Source: Anolis sagrei
Lineage: Eukaryota; Chordata; Lepidosauria; Squamata; Anolidae
DNA: 64,000 nucleotides
Direction of reading: 5' to 3'
NCBI RefSeq assembly: GCF_037176765.1
Contig: NC_090034.1
Coordinates: forward strand, 20,679,375-20,743,374
Numbering within the stretch: position 1 is the stretch's first letter; the number at the start of each line of letters is the position of its first letter. This document shows positions 1 to 15,200 of the stretch, piece after piece. The notes under the pieces are model-generated. The model was given only the letters and a program-made list of their open reading frames with translations, was not told the origin of the DNA and did no database searches. The translations under genes were made by a program, and so were the position numbers.

Positions 1-122
1 CACACACATATATACATATATATATACATATATATATACACATATATACACATATACAATATTATATTATATTATATTATATTATATTATATTATATTAT
101 ATTATATTATATTATATTATAT
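1..122. repeat. Microsatellite, CA/TA then ATATT
   Basis: Alternating TA/CA steps to about 55, then pure ATATT pentamers to 122. Confidence 0.95.
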
Positions 123-186
123 TGACCTACTGGCTGCACATGGAATCCTATATGGATCACACTTATGTGGAATTAAGGTAGACTTT

Positions 187-404
187 GGGTGCATCTACAC
201 TGCAGATTCAATGCGATTTCATACCACTTTAACTGTCATGGTTCAGTGCTATGGAATTCCTGGAATTTGTAGTTTTGCAAGGAAGGCATTTCATCTTCTC
301 TTTCTGCCCAAGAATGCTGATGCCTCCCCAAACTACAACTCTCAGGATCCCATCACAGATTAATCAGGTTCAAACTGCATTCATTCTCCAGTGTAGATGC
401 ACCC
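187..404. mobile_element. Palindromic MITE, GGGTGCATCTACACTG family
   Basis: Terminal inverted repeats GGGTGCATC and GATGCACCC, inner halves complementary (CATAGCATTG..., CTACAACTCCCAGGAT... type). Flanked by TTT on both sides. Many degraded copies occur through the window. Confidence 0.7.
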
Positions 405-474
405 TTTTGTTCCATTGTGTGGCCTCATTGGCTTGACTTTGTGTCTGTCTGTCTGTCTGTCTGTCTCCTTGCAG

Positions 475-523
475 CAACGATGTCAAAATATCGGCCAATC
501 TCAGCTTCATGGTTTGCGACAAT
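475..523 (+). CDS. MSLNL: Long mesothelin gene, first exon in window
   Basis: Reads NDVKISANLSFMVCDN between a pyrimidine-rich acceptor (cttgcag) and donor gtaagt. It starts with one base that completes a codon from an upstream exon, so the gene continues to the left. It is short and weakly conserved, so less certain than the others. Confidence 0.6.
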
Positions 524-1538
524 GTAAGTAAATGAGAAACAATGCATTTTCAGAGATCCGTTTGTGGGCAGGATTCTCAACACAACAACCCCATGATATA
601 TTAATGGGGTTGGGCAACATACAGGCGGCTCTTTTCCAGTCCAAAATTCCGGAAAGTCCGCTTTTGCAAACAAGTTCTTCTGCAAAGTGTTGCATCATGG
701 AGAGCGACACGTTTCCTTTACAAACTTTGAACGGATTTTGTACCCGTTGCCTTGGTCTTTAAACAAGACCAAGATTGGACTCTTATTGCCTAATTTGTGT
801 TATCGCAATGGCGGAAATAATAGAAAAGACACTCCATAAATAAGGCATAGTGACCTATGACAGTCCTCAGGATTTGGACTATTTCAACCGTCCACATTTG
901 CTGGAGTTAAGGGAATAAGGACCCCTGTGAAAGTGAGAAAACACAAATAAATAAATGGCTGGGTTTTTAAAAACTGGAGGGAGCACTTCTCTTTACACAT
1001 TTCCAGGTCTTCTAGCATTGCTCTGTCATTGAATTCCAGTGGAAGATGACCACAGAATTACATAGGCTGAATCTACGCTGCCATATAATATTTGATCTTT
1101 TATGAGCCCTCTGTAGCGCAGCGGGTTAAACCGCCAAGCTGCTGAACTTGCTGACTCTTTGTGTGTATATAGTTCCAAAACCTGAGCCAGGTGAACCGGA
1201 CTTTCATTGGGAGTGCCTTGGACTTTTCGCTGCGGAGGAAGGCGGACATCCCACTCGACGTGGTTCGGGTCCTGGTCAGCGAAGTGGATGCGGAGGAGCT
1301 GGAGGCAGCGCTGGAGAGCTTCAATACCAAGGTAGAAGCAAAACTGTTTGGAGGGAGCAGGTCTAGAAGAGCATGGGTGCATCTACACCAGGCATGGGCC
1401 AATTTCGGCCCTCCAGGTGTTTTGGACTTCAACTCCCACAATTCCTAACAGCCAATTGTGGGAGTTGAAGTCCAAAACACCTGGAGGGCCCATGTTTGCC
1501 CATACTTGAGCTACATATTTATAAGTCCAGTCTGAAGT

Positions 1539-1574
<36 letters not shown>

Positions 1575-4542
1575 GATTAATTATCAACCTCTTCTTGCAG
1601 CAACAAGGGTATGGAGTGTGTATATATGTGTGTATGTGTTTAAATACACACACAAACACATATATATCCATAAGCATATTTCTATATCCAAGACATTTTA
1701 ATATATTAATTTATATTCAGATGAAAACATTATCAAGGGAGCCAGAGTTGTATTTTAATTTGCTGGGAATCTCTTTTCGGGACAGTAATTACTCTCCTAA
1801 CTCTGGCTGCATCTATGGACATTGGATGCTTTTGCTTGATTCCAGACTTTCCTTTTCATTTGCCTACCACATTTGGCCGATAGCGATGTTCAGTATCTTC
1901 ATAAAGAGTCATCTCTCCTCCTTGTAGATTGTGAACTCTTCGCTCATTGCCTCCAACTGGAAAGTGGTCATCTTGAGAGCTTTATGGGAGGAGAGGCTGC
2001 AAAAGGAGGACCGCTTCAACGAGACTGAGTTTGTGTCCGCCTGGTTCCAGCGGAGACTCCGGCCTTTTATATCGGCCATCCCTACCGACCTCCTGCAATG
2101 CCTCCAGAATGAAAGCTTGCAGTGTGGACAATACCAGGCAATGTATGCAGTGTTTATTGGTCTTCTTCATCATCATCATCAAGTTGACTTTGACTTTGGA
2201 GACCTCCAAGTCAGCTTTGCAAGACCTTTGCTCATGCTTTCATGGCCAGAATCACTGGGTTGCTGTGAGTTTTTCAGGTTGTATGGCCATCTTCCAGCAG
2301 CATTCTCTACGGATGTTTCGCCTGTGTCTGTGTTTGGCATGTGCAGAAGCCTGTTGGCAATGAAGCAAGTGAGGTGTATATATACCAGTGGAATAATGTC
2401 TAAGGTGGGAGAAAGAACCCTTGTCTGTTTAAAAAAAAGTGTGAATGTTGCAATTAGCAAGCTTGAATAGCATTTGAGTAACCATGAAGTTTGCAAAGTC
2501 AATCAGTGAAGGTATCTGGCTGTTGTTGCCTGAAGGCATCCTCTGTTTTGGAGGTATTATCTATCAATTGATTGTTTGCTATCTGGATTTCTCCTGTTTC
2601 AGAGTTTTGTTTTGTTTTGTTTGTCGTGTCAGGAGCGACTTGAGAAATTGCAAGTTGCTTCTGGTGTGAGAGAATTGGCCATCTGCAAAGACATTGTCCA
2701 GAGGACGCCAAGATGGTTTGATGTTTTACCATCCTTATGGGAGGCTACTCTCATGCCCCCACATGAGGAGCTGGAGCTGATAGAGGGAGCTCATCCGCGC
2801 TCTCTCTGGATTCGAACCTGTGACCTGTCGGTCTTCAGTCCTGCCGGCACATGGGTTTAACCCACTGCACCACCGGGGCTCCATTTCAGAGTGGTGTTCA
2901 TTATTTACTGTCTTGATTCTGGTGTTTTTGTTTTTTTTTAATATTGGTAACCAGATTTTATTCATTTTCATTGTATCCTCCTTTCTTTCAAATTGTCTAC
3001 GTGCTTCATGGGGACAAGGTTTTAACCCATTACTGTGGTGCAACAGGTTAAACCCTTGTGCCGGCAGGACTGAAGACCAACAGGTCGCAGGTTTAAATAT
3101 GGGGAGAGCACGGATGAGCTCCCTCTGTCAGCTCTGGCTCCCCATGTGGAGACATGAGAGAAGCCTCCCACAAGGATGGTAAAACATCAAAACTATCCGG
3201 GCATCCCCTGGGCAATGTCCTTGCAGACGGCCAATTCTCTCACGCTAGAAGTAACTTGCAGTTTCTCAAGTTGTTCCTGACACGAAAAAAAATGTGGATT
3301 TCAAAGGCTTCTGGCATAATGGTTGTGGCAATGGTTGTAGTGTGACATAATGGAGAACTCCAGACAGCAAACAATGAAGTGCCAGTTAACACCTCCCAAA
3401 GAGAGGGTGCCTCCAGGAAACAAAGGCCAGGCTACCTTCATGCAGATACCCTCATTTATTGACTTTGCAAACTTCATGGCTACTCAATGCTATTCAAACT
3501 TGCTAATTGCAACATGAACACTTGCTTTAAACAGACGAGGGGTCTTTCTCCCACCCTGGACATTATTCCACAGATATATAGACACTCCATTCCTTCACTA
3601 GCAATAGAACCTCTGAAGATGGCACAGGTGAAACGTCAGGAGAGAATGCTACTGGAACATGGCCATGAAAGCCTTTGACCACACATTAATATGTTTTCTA
3701 ACAAGTCCAGACTTTTCATAATGTTTCCAAAATATTACAGAATCAATCTCGTTGTCTTGGCTTCATACTTACTTTGCATTAGGACCCACTTATTGGTCTT
3801 TTTTTTAAAAGCCACTCTCTGTAGAACTCTCCTCCAGGATCATATCTCAGAGGATGCTCTTCCAAAGAAAAACAGAACCAATTCTTCTTTTTCTACAGTG
3901 TTAAAGGTCTAGACGCGGAGTTTGTGAAGATGAACCACTCCATTCAGGAGGACGTCTTCCATTCTTTCCAGCTTCCCTATTTGCAAGCATTGGATTCCAA
4001 TGGTAAGTAAGGTCTCCAAACTATCAAGGATCCGATAGTTACTATTGAGGAATACTGCAATCTCTTGGCCTTATCCCAAATAAGTTACTTCCTCCACCTC
4101 TGTTGTAATGCTCTGCTTTGCAAATGGCAAAGTCGGGAGTAAACATTTTGCAAGGCTCTGCAATTTGGCAAGATAGTATATGCCTTTCATATATTATAAT
4201 GGAGAAGAGAACAGAAGCTTCTGTTTTGGTCCATCAAGCTGGGTCCAAGATCCTAGCCTGACTTCAGTGGATTCCATGTCAATAGTGAATCCAAACTGGG
4301 TTTCAATCCAAATTACAAGGCAGATTATCCATGAACCCCAAATGGGTTCAATGCTTTCAAAAGTTGGACCCAGACTTCTGATCTCCAGACAGATGCCCAG
4401 ACATCCTCCAGAGAAGCGATTTTTCAATATTATTTTCCAAAGTTCAGCACCATAGACAGCTCTTTGCAGCCTATGCCAAAGCATAATTGATCCTTTCACT
4501 TCATTCAAGCAGTGAGGAGAGGCAGGAAATAAAGAAATACCG

Positions 4543-4581
<39 letters not shown>

Positions 4582-6478
4582 GCTATTATATTTTAGGGTC
4601 GGCTTGTACTGGAGACCTCAACAGTGCCACATGGCTGGCGGCCAATTTCGGAAGATTCAGCCGCTTTGCGAAATATCAAGACTTCCTTTCCCTGAACTCC
4701 AGATTCAATGTGGTAAATAGTTTGCTCAGGGATAGATGGAAATGCATCCTCTGCTATTGCCTTCCTCTGAGGCTGAGAGAGTGTCACCTTGGCTGCAAGT
4801 TCAGAGCATCCCGAGACTTGCACTGATCCTTGCCTTCTTGTCTCCAGTGGGATGTCCTTGGGAACCTCACCGTGAAGCAACTTGCACAACTGTCAGCCTC
4901 CGCAGGCACCTTGAGGACTCCGAGAGATGCGGAAACCGTGATGAGCCTCATAGAAACCTCCACATTGACAGAGTTCATGGATGAATTCAACAGACAGGTA
5001 TATCAGGAAGCCTGTTGTTCTTTGGAAAGACTGTTTGTGATAACATCTCAGTTCAAAGACATGGCTCAGTTCGTCTGGAATATCAGTGTTTGCAAAGAGG
5101 CCAACTGAAAGCATGATGTTGGGTGCACCCTCTTTCATAGAATGAATGCTGTTCTGCACCATTTAACCTTCTCTGGCGCCATGTTATAGACCCTGGGATT
5201 TGTAATTTTACTAAGGGTGCGTCTACACTGTAAAGTGAATGCATTTAGATATCACTTTAAACTGTCCCGACACAATGCTATGGAGTCCTGGGAGTTGTAG
5301 CTTCTGCAGCATTGTGTGGCTAAGAAGGTGAAAGTCCTTGCAAAAACTACAACTCCCACAATTCAATGGAAGTTAAAACTATGTCAAACTGCATTAAGTA
5401 TAAGATGTAGCAGTTAGTTTATTAATCCCTCATTTCTTTTCTTGGTTTCTAGAGCAACCTGAGCCTGGCCAACGAGATCCAAGCCAGCCTCCTGAGCCGG
5501 GTTCTGACTTTAGCACAGCCGATATTCCAGGAAGCAGATGATGCTGAATTCCTCATCTGGGTGGAGCAACGCCTCCCGGGTTTGATGCCAGGAATGAACG
5601 CTTCGGATGTCCAGCTCTTGTTTGACCATTTGGAGGACAGAAACTGTCCCATTGTTAATGCCATGTAAGAGTTATTTCACCCATTATAATTTTTCAAAGG
5701 ATGTACCCATGGTAAAGGTAAAGGTTTCCCGTTGACATTATGTCTAGTTGTGTCTGACTCTGGGGAGTGGTGCTCATCCCCATTTGGATGTACCCAAACG
5801 CGTGTGCACAAGGTTGAAAAATGGTTCATATGAAATGACCCCAGGTCAATTCTCCAAGAGAACCCTTTCAGAGGGACGTGTAGGTTCTCTCATTTGATTC
5901 GATGGGCAACCTTATGGACATTGACCATAAGGTTATGTTAGAGGACCTAGAGATTCCTAAAGAGGTGATCTCCCAACTATTTATTTTCCATTAGTCACAA
6001 ATACTCCACTTTCGTAGGGGCCTGGTGAATTTGGAACACTTAATGCTTTTGCTTTCTTTTAGGGTCACTTTGCTTAACGCTTCCATTGGGGATATCAGCA
6101 ATGTCACCAGGCAAAGCATTTGCAAAGCGATCTTGACTTTCAACTCAAGTAAGCAATTATCCGCTGCATAGCACTTTGTCCTCCAAAGCACTTTATATTG
6201 TTTTAGGTCTGCTCGTATGTTCCCACAAACCGCCCCATCACTTTTTTGCCCATGTCCAGCATTATTTTTTAATCTTTTAATTTTAATTACATTTGGCCTA
6301 CCCATAGATTTTAAAGTGTGTTGTCCTATTGATAATGCTTGTGTTATTGCTTTATTGTTTTGTTGTTTTTAAATTGCTTGCATTGTTATTGCTTGTATTA
6401 TTGTATTTTGGGCTCGGCCTCATGTAAGCCACACCGAGTTTTCTTGGGGAGATGGTAGTGGGGTATAAATAAAGTGTT

Positions 6479-6514
<36 letters not shown>

Positions 6515-8676
6515 GTACTTTAAATGGCATCACTGGAAAGACTGAGACTATTAGATAGGAATGCATTGATTGTAACCCCATTGTGCAAAACTTGTTGGAA
6601 AATACAGTTCTAATGGACATGTGGTCACATTCCTACTGAAGGGTTAAATGGGTGATGATGTGTAACTTGAGGGACAGGCAAAGATACTGAGTCATGACCA
6701 TGTGACAGGCATGACAAGTGTGGCATCATTCACTGTCATTCCCGTTTGATGATCAGAAGCAACTGGTATAAAAGTGGACAGGAAGCATGTACTCTCTCTC
6801 TCTCAGCATGATTCTCTCGCTTCTTGCTGTACATCTGTTGCTGATATCTGTATTTGTCTTGAGTATATCTCTGTATACACTGATAGGAGATCGAGGATCT
6901 TGATGTGTGTGTATATAACTGTACATAAAGTGACATGTCAAGATTAAAAGCCTCCACTGTGAGTTTTGGATGAAAACCAGAGTAAAAGAGTTTTCTTAAA
7001 ACAGTGAGTGGCACAAGATCAGGCTGTGCAATAAAACTCTGCTGTCAACTGATAAGGACTCTGCAATGTTTGGGTTGATTTTAATATCTTGACTCTGAGA
7101 CAATCAGTCCAGTGCACAGCATAGGGAGGGTGTGATTGATGCAGGAGAAAACTATAAATCACGCAACTATCCCTCTGTTTTCCAACGGAGGTTTCCATAA
7201 AGGAATACGAGAACACCCGATGGATGTATATTGATTACATTTTGAGAATGGGGTGTTATTAAGGAGGGTCTAATAACCAAATGTTTGAGATCCCGAAACA
7301 CTGGATGGTTTTCCAAACCTGAAATCCAGACATTTGGACTAATCTAATTGTTTACTCCTCCTTTTCTTTTTTCCATCCATCCATCTGATTCTTTCTTCTC
7401 TTCAAATTATGTAGACTCTTCACTCAGATGCTACGCTACAAATGCCAGCTTTTCCATCTTCTTAGAAGAGATGTTTCAGGGGTTTGCAAACTTTCTGACT
7501 TTGAGAGACCTGGGCACTTTAATCCCTGCATCTGACCTTCAGAAGGTAACATTAATATCATCCAATGTTTCCATTCTAGGTAACCGACAACATAATGGGG
7601 AGTCTTGTGCTGAATTTACCAATGGAGATAGTTTTGCAAAACCAATAATATGCCATATATCCATAAATATTTTCGTAGTGACATTCTGGAGGGCCTTGAA
7701 AATGCCTAGAGAGGACATTTTTTGTCAAGTGTAGATCAATGAAACTGTGGATACTGGTCCCATGGATATGGGGGATATATTTTAATATCTTAATCTCCAG
7801 CATTTTAATGCTCACTTATTTTTCCAGATTGTGAACACAATCCCTCCGGATGTGGCATCCAACTTATTTGCTCAAAATGGATTCCTGAATGATGACCCAT
7901 TCTTGACCATTTGGTTACAACACTATGAAAGGAGCGGCTTGTTTATCGACCACTTTAACAAGAAAAATGTTACGGTAAGGAATAAAGGAGAAAACCGATG
8001 TGGGAATTGGCCCCAACAAAGTGGGAATGAGGAGCTGCCATGTGTCCCATCCCTCTGTCCGACCTCTCTTTGGCCTCCCTTCGGCAGGACCTGCTTTCAG
8101 ATGGCACCAAGGCGGCCCTCTTGGCGGGCGTTTGGCCCTCTCTGGTGTCCAATGACAATGAGACTGAAGTGGAACGGTGGCTCGAGGGCCGACTGGACAG
8201 TTATTTCATGTTCCTCAATGGAGATGTGCTCAACGCGAGTGAAACCCTGAATGCCAGCTGCGAGACCTATAATAAAATGTAAGCATGATCCATACACCAT
8301 TGGAAGATGACAGGCTGCCATCATAGGGAGAGCAGGGCATCTGTCTGTCTGCCTGTCTATATCCTATCTATGCCCATCCCTGATCTCCATCTGTTGTATC
8401 TTTTTATGTCCAACTATCTATCTATCCTATCTATGCCATCCCTGATCTCCATCTATTGTATCTATTTATCTATGTCCAACTTTCCATCTATCTATCTATC
8501 TATCCATCCATCCATCTCCCCATCTCTGATTTCTATCTATTCTATCTAACTTATCTATAAATGTATCTATCTATATCTGTTCTCATGCTTGATCTCTATC
8601 TGTTCTATCAATTTATTCTATCTAATCTATCTATCTATCTATCTATCTATCTACTGCCATCTCTGATTGCTGTCTA

Positions 8677-8714
<38 letters not shown>

Positions 8715-8743
8715 TGTCATCCCTGATCTCAATCTATTCTATC

Positions 8744-8777
<34 letters not shown>

Positions 8778-8801
8778 GTCCATCCCCATCTCTGATTTCT
8801 T

Positions 8802-8839
<38 letters not shown>

Positions 8840-8925
8840 CAGCCATCCATCAATCTCCCCCATCCCTGATTTCTATCTAATCTATCTAACTATCTATCTA
8901 TTGTCATCCCTGATCTCAATCTATC

Positions 8926-8966
<41 letters not shown>

Positions 8967-9460
8967 CCCATCTCTGATCTCTATTTATTCTATCTACCTA
9001 CTTATCTATCCTCATTCCTGATCTCTATTCTATTCTATTCTATTCTAGCTACCCCCATTCCTGATCTCTATTTGTCTATGTCCAACTTTCTATCATCTAT
9101 TGTATATCTATGTCCAACTATCTATCTATGCCCATCCCAGATCTCTATGTATTGTATCTATTTATCTATGTCCAACTATCATTCTATCTTATCTATCATA
9201 TCTAGTTGTGCCAATATCTGATCTTTATCTATCTAATGTATATCTGTCCCCATCCCTGAGCTCTATCTGTCATATCTGCCTTATCTATCATACCTATTTA
9301 TGTCAATCTCTAATCTCCCTCTCTCACATAACTCTTGTATCTATCTTATCTATTTATGCCAATCCTTGTCTTATCTCATCGCTCTGTCTATTGTGTCTAT
9401 GTCCATCTCTGATATTTACCTATTCTATTGATCTATCTGTATCTATACCCATCCCTGATC

Positions 9461-9501
<41 letters not shown>

Positions 9502-11327
9502 TGCCTCTATCATATCTATCGTACCTCTTAATCATATCTATTTATGCCCATCCCTATCTATTTAATCTATCATATCTATTTATGACCATCTCAAATCTAT
9601 CTGTCTATGTATCATATTTATAATTATCTATTTCTGTCTGTCACTGATCTCTATCCATCATATCTATCATATCTATAGTATCTGTCATATCTATTTATAT
9701 TCATCCCTGACCTCTCTCTCTCTCTCTCTCTTGTATCTATCATATCTATTTATGTTAAGAGTTGTCCCCAATACTCTGACCCCTTTATCCCCAACTCAAA
9801 GTCCTATTTTAGGTCAATATCCTCAGCAGAGCATGCATGAATTCTTTCTCTGATCCCATTGTTTCTGTTTCCAGCGTGAACAAACTGAACGAAAACATTG
9901 CCCTATTTGAAGGCCGGGAGGAGGAGATCTACTTCTCCATCAAGGCTTACCTGACAGGTGAGCCTTCAGGTGGAAGTTGCAAAAGCAAAAGAGAGAGAGA
10001 GAAGCTCTTTATTGAATTTCTCCACCACACGAGAGATGCTTGAGATTTCACCTCCATCAACAGAACCCCCATTTGTTTCTGTTGCAGCCACAGATGACAA
10101 ACCTCGCTGCTACAACATCAGCGACCGAGGGATGTCCAACTGGCTGGTCATGTATTTTCGAAGTTACATCCGCTTTAGCAGTGCAAGAGACATGCGGCTG
10201 CTCACGAACCACAGCACAAGCATCGTACGTATCTCTCGACAGATGTACAGTATTCTCAATGCAATCTCCTTCTCAAATGTCTGGCCCTGGTATCTCCAGC
10301 AGTGTAGTCATCCAGTCCAAGTCATCCAGTTCTCAGTAACAAGCTTTCAAGGAACAAGCAGAAGAGTAGACCAAATCCAGTCCTGATTCAATTCAATCAC
10401 AAAACATACAACCAATAAATTTGTCCAAAACTCCAAACAGTGTCCACAGCTCTCCAAAGCACAGGATCCAAGGGGTGAATTCAAACGTTGCCACCAGCAA
10501 TTAGGTAGCACACTGCAAAGCTTTAAAATGCTCCTTTCACATATCATCTCTATTTCTGGCCAATCTCTCAGTAGATCTGAACTAGTTAAATAGTTGTGTT
10601 GGTTTTAACTATGCATTTTAAACAAAACCTGTTTTTAACTATATTTTAATGTTTGTATGCTCTGGGTTTAAATTAACATATTGAATGGATTTTAGTGTTA
10701 GCAACTGTGAGATATAAATACAGTATAGTCTCACTTATCCAACCTTTGTTCATCCAACATTCTGTATTATCCAACGCAGTCCAGTGTAGGAGAAAGGAAG
10801 AACCCTTGCCTGTTTTGCTGTTAAATTCATAAATACAGTAATTACTACATAACGCTACAGTGTATTGAACTGCTTTTTCTGTCAATTTGTTGTAAAACAT
10901 GATGTTTTGGTGCTTAATTAGTAAAATCATAACATACTCATTACATAATTTGATGTTTAATAGGCTTTTCCTTAATCCCTCTGTATTATCCAACATTTTT
11001 TCTTATCCAATGTTCTGCCGGCCCGTTTATGTTGGAAAAGCAAAACTCTACTGTAGTAATAATCATATGTATAACAACAATAATGATAATAATAATAGTA
11101 GTAGTAGTAGTAGTAATTGGGGCTAATAGTACCCAATGAAAGTCCCCATTGGAATTGTTCCCAATGGGATACTAAGAAATAGGCCACAAGAGTATCCAAT
11201 GTACATCCGTACCAGATTTTAACTGAATTGTTTTAATAGCTGTAGCATTTAATTTTATTTTAATATTTATATTTTGTAGGTCTTCAAATAGTACACATAC
11301 GATCCTCCACTTTTGCCGATTTGATGA

Positions 11328-11369
<42 letters not shown>

Positions 11370-11466
11370 GGTTCTGCTGTGCAGTATGTCTGCCAGATAT
11401 GAAGATTATGAAACTGACCAATTTTTGCCCATTTATGAAGACAGAACTCCCACATGAAATTCTAGC

Positions 11467-11513
<47 letters not shown>

Positions 11514-12188
11514 TCCTCCTCCTCCTCCTCCTCCTCCTCCTCCTCCTCCTCCTCCTCCTCCTCCTCCTCCAGGATTCAAGGCAGCTATAGAAGTTAAAAT
11601 TGCAATAGCGGCCAAATTTGTATCATGCAAACAATGGAGACTGTTCTGAAAAACCCTTTTGCCCCACATTTTTGAGGACAGATATTGGAAAACCTTTTTT
11701 TTTTTTTTTGTCTTTCCTTAGTTCCAAGGTCTTGCATTTAACCGAGACAACCTGGAGCTCATCTATCGCTATGCAATTCGTGACGATTTGGCAGAGATGT
11801 ATGCCGATGCGATTCTGACAGTTGCGTCGGATTTCAATCTCAACAGGTGAGTGGAAAATCCTTATACTAAGGAAAGAATGAAGGTGAAAACAGTTTACGT
11901 TCACTCCCATCCCTTATGAATATTTAGGAGAATGGGAGTCATACATTTTGTAGAGATGAAGCACACTGTTCCCTAACCAGTGAATACAGAGAAAGGATAT
12001 GTTTCTCTTTCCTTCCAAGGAGATATATACATATACATATAATTTTCTCCATCTACTGTATCCTTACAGCAAACCTTCAAGAAAGGCTGTAGGCAATTCT
12101 TCTGATTGATGGATGATTTGAACCCTGGTCCTCCGGGTCTTAGTTTAGCCTTAGAGAACATGAAAAAATCAAAACAGATTTTATTTTG

Positions 12189-12240
<52 letters not shown>

Positions 12241-15200
12241 TGTTATTATTATTATCATCATCATCATAACCACCACCACTTTTCCCCCAGTTTGGAATTT
12301 AAAGTGGTTTATACTTCCTGAGAAGGAGACTCCACTGGAAGAGACCCCCCCCCCCCCACAAAGGGTATCTAGTCCACTCTATTTCGCTTTCATGGCCATG
12401 GCTCAATGCTGTGAACTCATAGAGTAGTAGTTTTACAAGGCCTTTCTTGCCTCGACAGACTACAGCTCCAATTATTCCATCACATGGAGCCATGGCAGTA
12501 AAAGTGGTATCATACTACATTCATTCTGCAGTGAAGAGTAGGCATGGGCCAACTTCAGTCCTCCAGGTGTTTTGGACCTTAATGGCTGCTAAGAATTGTA
12601 GGAGTTGAAGTCCAAAACACCTGGAGGGCCAAAGTTTGCCCAAACCTGGTGTAGAGGTATGCCGGGTAAGTGCCATCGTGGATATCGAATCCGTGGATAA
12701 AGGTGGACCTGTTCTGTATTTACCAATCTGAATATCAAAAAGCATACCACAAAAAGGGAAGGATAAAGGGGGATAAAACAGTGCAGTCTACCCCAATGTT
12801 GACTTCCTTCCCAGCCTTCCAAACCAGCTCCTCTGCTTTGCGCGGCGGTCCACCATGATCTCCAGTCTCAGCCCCGAGGAGGCCTTGGACCTCATCGCTC
12901 GGGTCAATCTCCATTGCAACTCTTCCCAACCATCTTCCGCTGACCATCAGGTGAGTTTTGTGGCGGCATAACAAGCACTTGAGATAGAAAGACATATAGC
13001 GCACCTTCTGGATATTCTAGGGTTTGGAAGAGTTAGTAGAAGTCAATAGGTAGTTGGAAATTGCCATATCCATGGAAGGGTGAATCCATTTGATCATAAG
13101 GTGAGCTCTAGAGGATTTGCAGAGGGTTTGCCTTCATTTACTACCCAATGCAAACAACGCTCTAATGCAGAGCTTTCCAAACTTTCCATGTTGCTGCCAC
13201 GCTTTTGAGACCTGCATCCTTTCGCGACAGTCATTCAGTTTTACTAGCAAACCAGAGGTTAAGCCAACCCCTCATAAGAGTTTTATACAATATATATAAC
13301 ATATAATATACATACTATACATAGTTTCATATAATATTTACTGTTTAAATGAGGTTTGGACATTTTCCCTTTATGTTTCTTATGTCTTACAGTTAGTTCT
13401 TGCATCGTTTCCTCTAGAGTCATTTCATGGGGCTCATCACAAACATCGTTGTCAACGGATTTTCTTTACTTAATTAGAAATTTATCCATTTTGGTGGTCA
13501 TAACTGCAACTCAATCAATAAATCATGAGAATTATAAATTTTCTAATAGGATATATGCTTGAACAGTACCTGCACTCCACTTCTGTAGGGATTAAACCTC
13601 TCTGGAGGTTTTTAAACAGAGGCTGGATGGCCATCTGTTGGAAGAGCTTTGATTGTGTACTTAATAGCATAAATAGCATAGATGCCCTTTGAGGTTTCTT
13701 CTAGTGGAGTCTTCTTCTCTGGAAGTTATTGAACCAAGGCTGGAAGGCAATCTGTCATGAGAGCTTTGACTGTGACTTCCTGCCTGGCTGAAGGGGGTGG
13801 AACAGATGTCCTTTGGAGGTCTCTTTCAGTGGAGTCTCCTTCTCTGGAAGTTTTTGAACTGAGGCTGGATGGCTGTCTGCTGGGAGGGCTTTGACTGTGT
13901 CTTCCTGCATCGAAGGGAGGAGCCTTTTTCATGCAATGCTCCTGTGGACAACAAGCAACACAGTCATGTATCCTAACACACGTTTTGGAAAACTCTGTTT
14001 TAATGAACGTCTCTCCAAGGACTTTATCCCATGCAATTAGTAAAGTGCTGAGGACCATAGTTTTGTCCTTTAGATTAGCCACGGCCCATTTGGAAACGAA
14101 ACAAATGACTAGAAACCCATTGAATGGGCATATGTCGTGTGATGAGCTCCATCAGTAGCCATTTCTGAAGTGCAGAAACGTGGAGTATACTGCGTGTGAT
14201 GATGTCCCAAATGTATCTTTGCATCCTACCTGTGCCATTCCTTCTTATTTCACATCTTTCCCTTCCTCTCCCTTCCACAGCTTGCTACGATGCTTGTGAC
14301 CCAGATCAAGGCCTTTGACAGCCAGACCCTGGTGGCTTTGGGGCAGCAGGCTGTGGGACTGACCACCGGCCAGATCTCCAACCTCACCGCAGACATCCTA
14401 AAGGACCCCAAGGTCTTGGCATCTCTGGGACAGGTCAAGGGTTGGAACAGGGGCCAGTCCCAGGTGCTGGTCAGCAGGATCCTCCGCAATGGCTTCACAG
14501 TAAGTCTCCACAATGTTTGATACAAAGAGGGCAAGACTAGATGACCTCATGGGGCCCCATTTGGAGGGGGAAACCCCCCAGAAAGAGGCCAATAAAAAGG
14601 TATAGGGAGAATTCAAACTATTTTCGTCAACTGTCAAGGCTGTTAAGCACAGAGATATACGAGCAAAGAACTTTGGGTAAGTCATTCCTTCTTGTGCCAG
14701 GTAGAAAAGCAGTTGGAATAAAATAAAATAAAAATTGGCTTTGTTATATATAAATATTTGCAAATAATTTTACATTAATTTTGTGTTATCTAGGTTTTTC
14801 CCAGATGAATAAGTATAGTAGGGGTTGTTCTATAATGATGCAATGCTGTTGTTCCATAGCCGATTAACAGCATTTTTATGTAAACACAGAAGGTTATAAA
14901 AAAGCTCCTAAGGAAACTTATATTCCATGAGGTTTTCTTCTCTCTCCATTCTGCCAAATTAAAGACTGATCGATTTCCTATATTTGGAGGGTTTTTTAAA
15001 ATCCAAAAACTTGCTGCAACATTTGCAAACAAATATAAACATCTCAGAAGGACAAAGCTCAGCTTTGGACCAACATCTCCGTTCCAGCAATAGCCAGCCA
15101 GGTGCATCCACACTGTAGAACTTAATGCAGTTTGGTCCTATTTGGACTGCCATGGCTCAATGCTATGGAATCATGGAAGAGGTAGTTTGGTCTTTCTTGC

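Larger units (their letters stand above)
2228..3690. mobile_element. Fold-back element with two SINE insertions
   Basis: Arm 2228-2620 is inverted relative to arm 3430-3690: TTCATGGCCAGAATCACTGG and GGACATGGCC-type ends, AATAATGTC..GAGAAAGAACCC in opposite directions. Between the arms sit two tRNA-derived SINEs in opposite orientation. Confidence 0.5.

Noticed and set aside
2618-3290. tRNA genes suggested by A- and B-box sequences
   Set aside because: They belong to 260 bp SINEs; no tRNA cloverleaf end.
12824-12950. Alternative acceptor ccaaaccag for the exon
   Set aside because: It puts the exon out of frame with the previous one and meets a stop.
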